Both the position numbers and the translations under genes were made by a program. The notes under the pieces were generated by a model, which made no database searches, was not told the DNA's origin, and worked only from the letters and a program-made list of their open reading frames with translations. A stretch of DNA of 64,000 nt from Marsupella aquatica (lineage: Eukaryota > Marchantiophyta). This document shows, in pieces, positions 59,881 to 64,000 of the stretch (its first letter is position 1; each line of letters begins with the position of its first letter). The stretch spans positions 28,954,001 through 29,018,000 of the forward strand of contig OZ316891.1 of assembly GCA_973895155.1 (NCBI GenBank), given 5' to 3'.

Positions 59881-60463
59881 GACACTGCTGAAAGTGTCGA
59901 AAATGCAGGGGACGCTTCTCAAAGCATCGAGGTTTGAGCGGACGCTTTGCAAAGCGTCGTGTTTGCGCTAAAACTAATAAACAGTGATCTTAATCTAATT
60001 TTAACTTCTAAACTAAAAGTCGGAATGAGTTGAAACTTTTCTAGGGTACTCTACTACATATAATCTCTATGCTGGCAAAGTTTCAGACTTTTCTGAGATC
60101 TCTAAGTGTGTCAAATAAATCGGTAAAAGTGGCGCGGTGTTATAAAAGTGCGAAAACTGAAATTTTTTCTAAGTGTCGGGAACATAGTGGACGCTTCAGA
60201 AAGCGTCCAAACCTACAAAGGACTTTTGTGGACGCTTTAGAAAGCGTCGGCTGAATTTCGAGGTTTGGTCGCAGCGTCCATCTTCTGGGCTCCGGGCGGG
60301 ACGCTTCAGTGGGCGTCACAGTGTCGAGGTCACCTTCGGGGTAGCAGACGCTTCTGTGGGCGTCGCTCCTCATGTGGATTGCAGAGCGTCGGAGTACAAC
60401 TGGTTGGGTGGTGGACGCTTCAGAAAGCGTCGTGGTCTTTGGGTGGACGCTTCTCAAAGCGTC
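59881..60463. repeat. Cluster of nine 18-bp palindromes (GACGCTT-N4-AAGCGTC)
   Basis: The 18-bp units start at 59881, 59911, 59941, 60190, 60231, 60300, 60347, 60414 and 60446. The commonest form is GACGCTTCAGAAAGCGTC; in all of them the first seven bases pair fully or mostly with the last seven. The first unit, GACACTGCTGAAAGTGTC, has changed both arms together and still pairs. Two units (60300 and 60347) have GGGCGTC as the second arm. Spacing is irregular. The function is unknown. Confidence 0.9.
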
Positions 60464-60602
60464 GGCGAAGTCGCGGCTATGCGAAAAACAGCACAACTAA
60501 ATTAATTCTAACTTTCAAACCACATGTCAGTTTGAGATGAAACTTGTAGGGATGATTCTACTACGCAACTACTAATGCCTGAAAAAGTATGAGACTTTTC
60601 TG
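59995..60602. repeat. Diverged 102-bp direct repeat, period 506 bp, flanking palindromes
   Basis: Copies at 59995-60096 and 60501-60602 share AATT(T/C)TAACTTT-like, GA(A/G)TGA(G)-like and GTGAAACTT-like text, CTACTAC, and AGACTTTTCTGA at the end. Each follows a group of palindromes, so the array appears to be two large units of about 506 bp. Confidence 0.65.
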
Positions 60603-61253
60603 ACCATGATAGCTATTTAACTAAAATAGCAGAGATCGGCTGATTGTGATAATTGTATATAGAGCTCATTCTTGTTGAAAAAGTGTTTTGGAGCCGGTTC
60701 TTGAATCTTCTAGTCTGCATTGTTTCTCCAATGATGTCCAGTCTTCTTTCTTGGTAGCATGTAAAGAGCAAGGATTTATATTGGCGATCCTTGTCCAATA
60801 GAGGCAATAGCCTCCGATGAAGCATAACATTAGGTAAAGTGTTCGGTTGATCTAAATTGCTACAAAAGGTAACTAGATTGTACCTTGAGTTAGAAAAAGT
60901 TTAAAATTTATTAAATTTCCATCATTTCTAACTAATGTACAGCATTATATCTAGTCAACTTCTCCTCAGTGACCCTCCTATGTTGTTCGAGGTAAGGGCT
61001 TCGAGTCAACTTCCCCTCCGTGACCCTCCTACGTTGTTCACCCCGGAGCTCTCCCAGGCGTTACAGTACATGGCTCAGTAGGTCTTTGTTCTTTGGCCGT
61101 TCGGTGGGGTTCTTAATTGTTCTATGGCCCTGTAGGCTTTTGGCCTTTTGGTTTCTTGGCTTTGGGTTTTTCAGGTTTTCTCGATCCAATGTTTTCCCCA
61201 TTTATTGGCCTTTGGGATCATGTCTCCCGGTTAGGCATTTTTGTTCCTTTGCA

Positions 61254-61254
<1 letters not shown>
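60603..61254. other. Intergenic with dispersed repeat segment
   Basis: No gene is recognised. TGACCCTCCTA(C/T)GTTGTTC is repeated at about 60970 and 61020. CCTTTGGGATCATGTCTCCC (61209-61228) resembles the 11.8-kb repeat. Confidence 0.45.

Positions 61255-61306
<52 letters not shown>
61255..61306. repeat. (TA)26 microsatellite
   Basis: This is an uninterrupted TA dinucleotide run. Open frames across it (Tyr-Ile repeats) are meaningless. Confidence 0.98.
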
Positions 61307-61308
<2 letters not shown>

Positions 61309-61319
61309 ATGGACCAAAG

Positions 61320-61580
61320 AACCGCAATTTATAAAAAAAAATGAATAAACAAAGTAGAGTGAAGGGAAAGCAAAACGGTGGTCCCAAAAGGCAAACACCA
61401 AACATAAAAAAACAGGCAAATGCAACCCCAAAAATGGAATAACAAGAGGAAGAAAAGGAAGGGGGAAATTGCTACCACTTCCCATGTGGGTCGGACTAAA
61501 GGTTCATATCTGAGGAAAATATGGCAGGAGCTAATTGTACATATCCAGGGTGGTAACTGAATCTGCAAGTGGGACAAGGG
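61320..61580 (-). mobile_element. Probable non-LTR element 3' end remnant
   Basis: Text such as AGCTAATTGTACATATCCAG followed by GCAAGTGGGACA resembles the 46350-46420 sequence next to the non-LTR remnant (AGCTAATGGTCCACATCCAA, then GGCAAGTGGGAC). If it is a related element in the same orientation, its 3' end abuts the (TA) run, which could be its tail. No coding part is recognised. Confidence 0.35.
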
Positions 61581-61960
61581 CGGGGTTGGTGGAAAGGTTA
61601 TCTCTAGTAGTTGAAGGCTAGACTTAAGTTACTTATACAACAATGTGCTTTTGGTGCTTTGGGGCAAGAATGTCCACTCTCCTTTGTACTTTGAGATCTT
61701 GTAGGTTGGCATTGGAGATGGATATACTGGGTTATTAGGTTTCAATTTTAGGCTGCCCTCTCGGACTGCTGGTAGATCTGGTGTTTTAGCTCCTGGGCCT
61801 TTGGAAAGGTTGGTTGTAGCCCTTGGCCCCCCCTGCACGGCTAGGAGGGACTCTGTTTGGATTTGTGGATGTGGTTCTGCTCATTGATTGGTTATATTTT
61901 TACATAATTATGGTTCTTTTATTTTGGCCACGTGGGGACGCTGTATTATTTCTCTTTGTA

Positions 61961-62870
61961 TTTTTGAGTACATTAAATTCCATACACTCTCCCCTCTTTT
62001 GAGGATGGGGATTATACTAAACACCATAAATGTAAGAAATGTAAAACCCAAAATATAGTTTTACCATGTAAAACAAAATAATAGGTTGTATAAAAAATAA
62101 TAAGACTTGCTTTTAATTTTGTTGTGTTTTTGGTTAATTCCATAGCACCCACTTCTTGCATGGCCTTTCAGTTTTTGCGTATGTTAATGTCCCAATTATG
62201 GGCATTATAAAAATAATGCTCCTCAAAACTTGGGTTATCGCCCCTCGCTCTTGGGGGTATTATATCTCACAATGCCCTTCAACCAGGCATTATCTTATTG
62301 AAAAATATTTTTGTGATTTATTCCGTTGTGTTTTTGAGTGATTAATTTTCCATACAACCTCACTTAGTTTTAGGAGCGGATCATGCCGAACACCATAAAT
62401 GCAGTAAATGTAAAACCCAAATATAGTTTTACCATATAAAACAAGAAACTACATGAAATATCACAAGATTTGCCAATCAACCACTTCTTGAATGGTCCTT
62501 TAACTTCAATTTTCTATTTCAGAGATTCATTTTTAGTTGTCTATCACCAAAAACTTGCTTACATTTTAAAGTATGTTAATGTACTAGGGCGTCTCAATCC
62601 TTGGAGTCGCGGGAAAAAAAAGAGGCCCGGAACTAGCAGTTTCGGTCACGGTTCAGCAGTGTGCGGACATGGATTTTTGTGTCCTCCACTTTTTTCCCGG
62701 GATTCAGTGTCTGACCGCAACTGGAAGCAGCAAGGCAAAGTTTGAGACGCCCTACTAGTTCCTGGCATTATGAGACACTTGGGGTCAAAACTTGGGCTAC
62801 CTCCCTCTTTTTTGGGGACATTATATCTCATGATGCCCTCTAGCAGGTACATTATCTATAACTATAATAA
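61961..62870. repeat. Tandem duplication of about 370 bp, second copy with MITE
   Basis: Copy A (about 61961-62330) and copy B (about 62325-62870) share TGTTGTGTTTTTG-like text, ACACCATAAATG, GTAAAACCCAAA(A)TATAGTTT, ACTTCTTG(C/A)ATGG, GTATGTTAATGT, and TTATATCTCA(C/T)(A/G)ATGCCC. Copy B is longer because of the insertion at 62587-62752. Confidence 0.75.
62587..62752. mobile_element. 166-bp MITE with 11-bp TIRs and 5-bp target duplication
   Basis: The ends are perfect inverted repeats, GGGCGTCTCAA and TTGAGACGCCC. They are flanked by TACTA (62582-62586 and 62753-62757). Removing the insert and one TACTA gives a site of exactly the same length as copy A of the surrounding duplication (ATG to GGCATTAT, 22 bp in both). 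The interior is GC-rich and non-coding. The superfamily is not clear from a 5-bp duplication. Confidence 0.85.
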
Positions 62871-63163
62871 GTGATCCAGTCTGTTTTAGTCTTTCCTCCC
62901 AATACAAAAAAGCTGGGTGAAAAAGATTCACAGCCCTTGGATTTGATTGGTATTTGATTGGTTGTTTTCCTATCATTAATGGAGAAAATGTCCACCTCTG
63001 ACACATATGTGCTTCTCCTTACCCCCATAAATACCTCTCCCCCATTCTGGCCCTCCTTGCTATGCCACTCCAGGGGCATAGGGCTCATCTTATTCATAAT
63101 TTACTTAGGATAGGATTGAATATATAGGGGGAAAAAGGGGAAATTCTTTCGTCCCTGTTAAGA

Positions 63164-63235
63164 TTTGGAGCAAAGGCCGGTGAAGTCTCTGCAATTTGGA
63201 CAGTGGAGCTCGATGGGGCGTGGGAGGCAGACCAA
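63164..63235. repeat. 72-bp direct repeat, copy 1
   Basis: This copy contains TTTGGAGCAAAGGC, GAAGTCTCTGCAATTTGGAC and GATGGGGCG(T/C)GGGAGGCAGA. It recurs 765 bp later at the window end. Confidence 0.85.
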
Positions 63236-63928
63236 AGGTGGATCACCTACTGCTGCTCATTGACATGCTGATTGGTTAGTTGTGTCTCCTTCACATCCAT
63301 CTTTCAGGTACTCTACTCTTTGAATTTAAGTGACAATAATCTGGCAATTTGAATGCGGGTCCGACTCAACTCTAAATCAGGAAGGTTGAAGTTTCTGTGC
63401 CTCGTAGTCTTTTGTCAGCGATAGAATTACCCGTGTGCGCGGTAGGATGCTCCAGACTCGACATGACCTACTTCGCTTGAGTTGGTTGGAGCGATTCGTC
63501 ACTTTGCTTGAGGTAGTTGAAGCGATTCGTCTTGTTCTCGACTTTACAACGGAGTGCAGAGGTGAGGGGACGATAAGAAAGACTCCGCACGATTGATATT
63601 TGATAGATAGCTCTCTGAAATCTAAGATGTTCCGTGCTTTTGAGATTGACGACTGTTGTCTTCATTAAGAATAAAGAAATAAAGACAGTAAAGTTGTATA
63701 CGCTGAGTAATTTCTTAAACCCCTAAAAACCCCTCACATGGGTAACTTCTTTACACAACTTCGAAGGTAAAGCTCAGGGTTTGCTAATTGGTACTTAAAT
63801 CCGTGGAATCTGGAAAGAGATACTGAACTGAGCTGTGGAAATGGTCACACTTACCGGACCAGAATGAGAGGGTTACAGAGTTCAGTTTGCGTAAACACAC
63901 ATGAGTCTCCCTCGAAGTAGGAAGTCCA

Positions 63929-64000
63929 TTTGGAGCAAAGGCAGCAGAAGTCTCTGCAATTTGGACCGTGGAGCACGATGGGGCGCGGGAGGCAGAGCAA
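63929..64000. repeat. 72-bp direct repeat, copy 2 (cut by window end)
   Basis: This is the second copy of the 63164-63235 repeat, differing at a few positions. It reaches the last base, so the full repeat may be longer. It could be part of a terminal direct repeat or a tandem array. Confidence 0.85.

Noticed and set aside
59881-60463. CRISPR-like array of palindromic repeats
   Set aside because: The repeats are only 18 bp, spacing is irregular, there are no cas genes, and the DNA is plant nuclear.
61202-61485. Tyr-Ile repeat proteins
   Set aside because: They are translations of the (TA)26 microsatellite.
61320-61580. Functional LINE or gene
   Set aside because: There is no coding text, only similarity to a decayed 3' flank.

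Overview
This is nuclear DNA of a land plant, most likely a moss or another early-diverging lineage. The reasons are an intron-less PPR-DYW gene of the type that is abundant in bryophytes and lycophytes, a plastid acyl-ACP thioesterase (FATB) split by short GT-AG introns, long gene-poor AT-rich stretches, and many degenerate plant-type transposable elements (Ty3/gypsy, CACTA, MULE, MITEs, a non-LTR element). Nothing suggests a prokaryote, virus or organelle chromosome. I cannot fix the species.

Layout. 0-7.8 kb: no gene recognised, one hAT-like MITE (2702-3005). 7.8-8.7 kb: an intact orphan gene (minus strand, 296 aa, His/Tyr/Arg-rich). 8.7-12.2 kb: small tandem duplications and a dispersed repeat. 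12.2-18.2 kb: an intact 814-aa PPR-DYW gene between two PPR relics, all on the minus strand. 20.4-21.45 kb: a PhzF-family pseudogene with one nonsense codon and two frameshifts. 21.85-24.3 kb: a non-autonomous MULE with long terminal inverted repeats and a perfect 9-bp target duplication, carrying the C-terminal part of its transposase. 28.7-31.7 kb: a six-exon FATB gene on the minus strand, whose exons join to a 453-aa open frame. 32.7-34.1 kb: a GC-rich tract upstream of FATB.

34-64 kb is repeat territory: a tRNA-Gly-derived (SINE-like) relic, a 28-bp minisatellite, a minus-strand gypsy integrase tail, a long hairpin, the C-terminus of a non-LTR reverse transcriptase element, a 186-bp frame-preserving tandem repeat, and a plus-strand gypsy pol split by a 5.6-kb CACTA element (50182-55759). 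Removing the CACTA element and one copy of its 3-bp target rejoins the gypsy reading frame. Further on are a cluster of 18-bp palindromes (GACGCTT..AAGCGTC, nine copies, 59.88-60.46 kb), a (TA)26 microsatellite, a 166-bp MITE with a 5-bp target duplication, and a 72-bp direct repeat whose second copy runs into the window end.

Only three genes look intact: the orphan, PPR-DYW and FATB. FATB ends plastid fatty acid synthesis by releasing fatty acids. The PPR-DYW protein is expected to edit organelle RNA. They share no operon-like logic. The best candidates for something undescribed are the palindrome cluster, the PhzF relic, the unrecognised reading frames inside the CACTA element, and the orphan gene.
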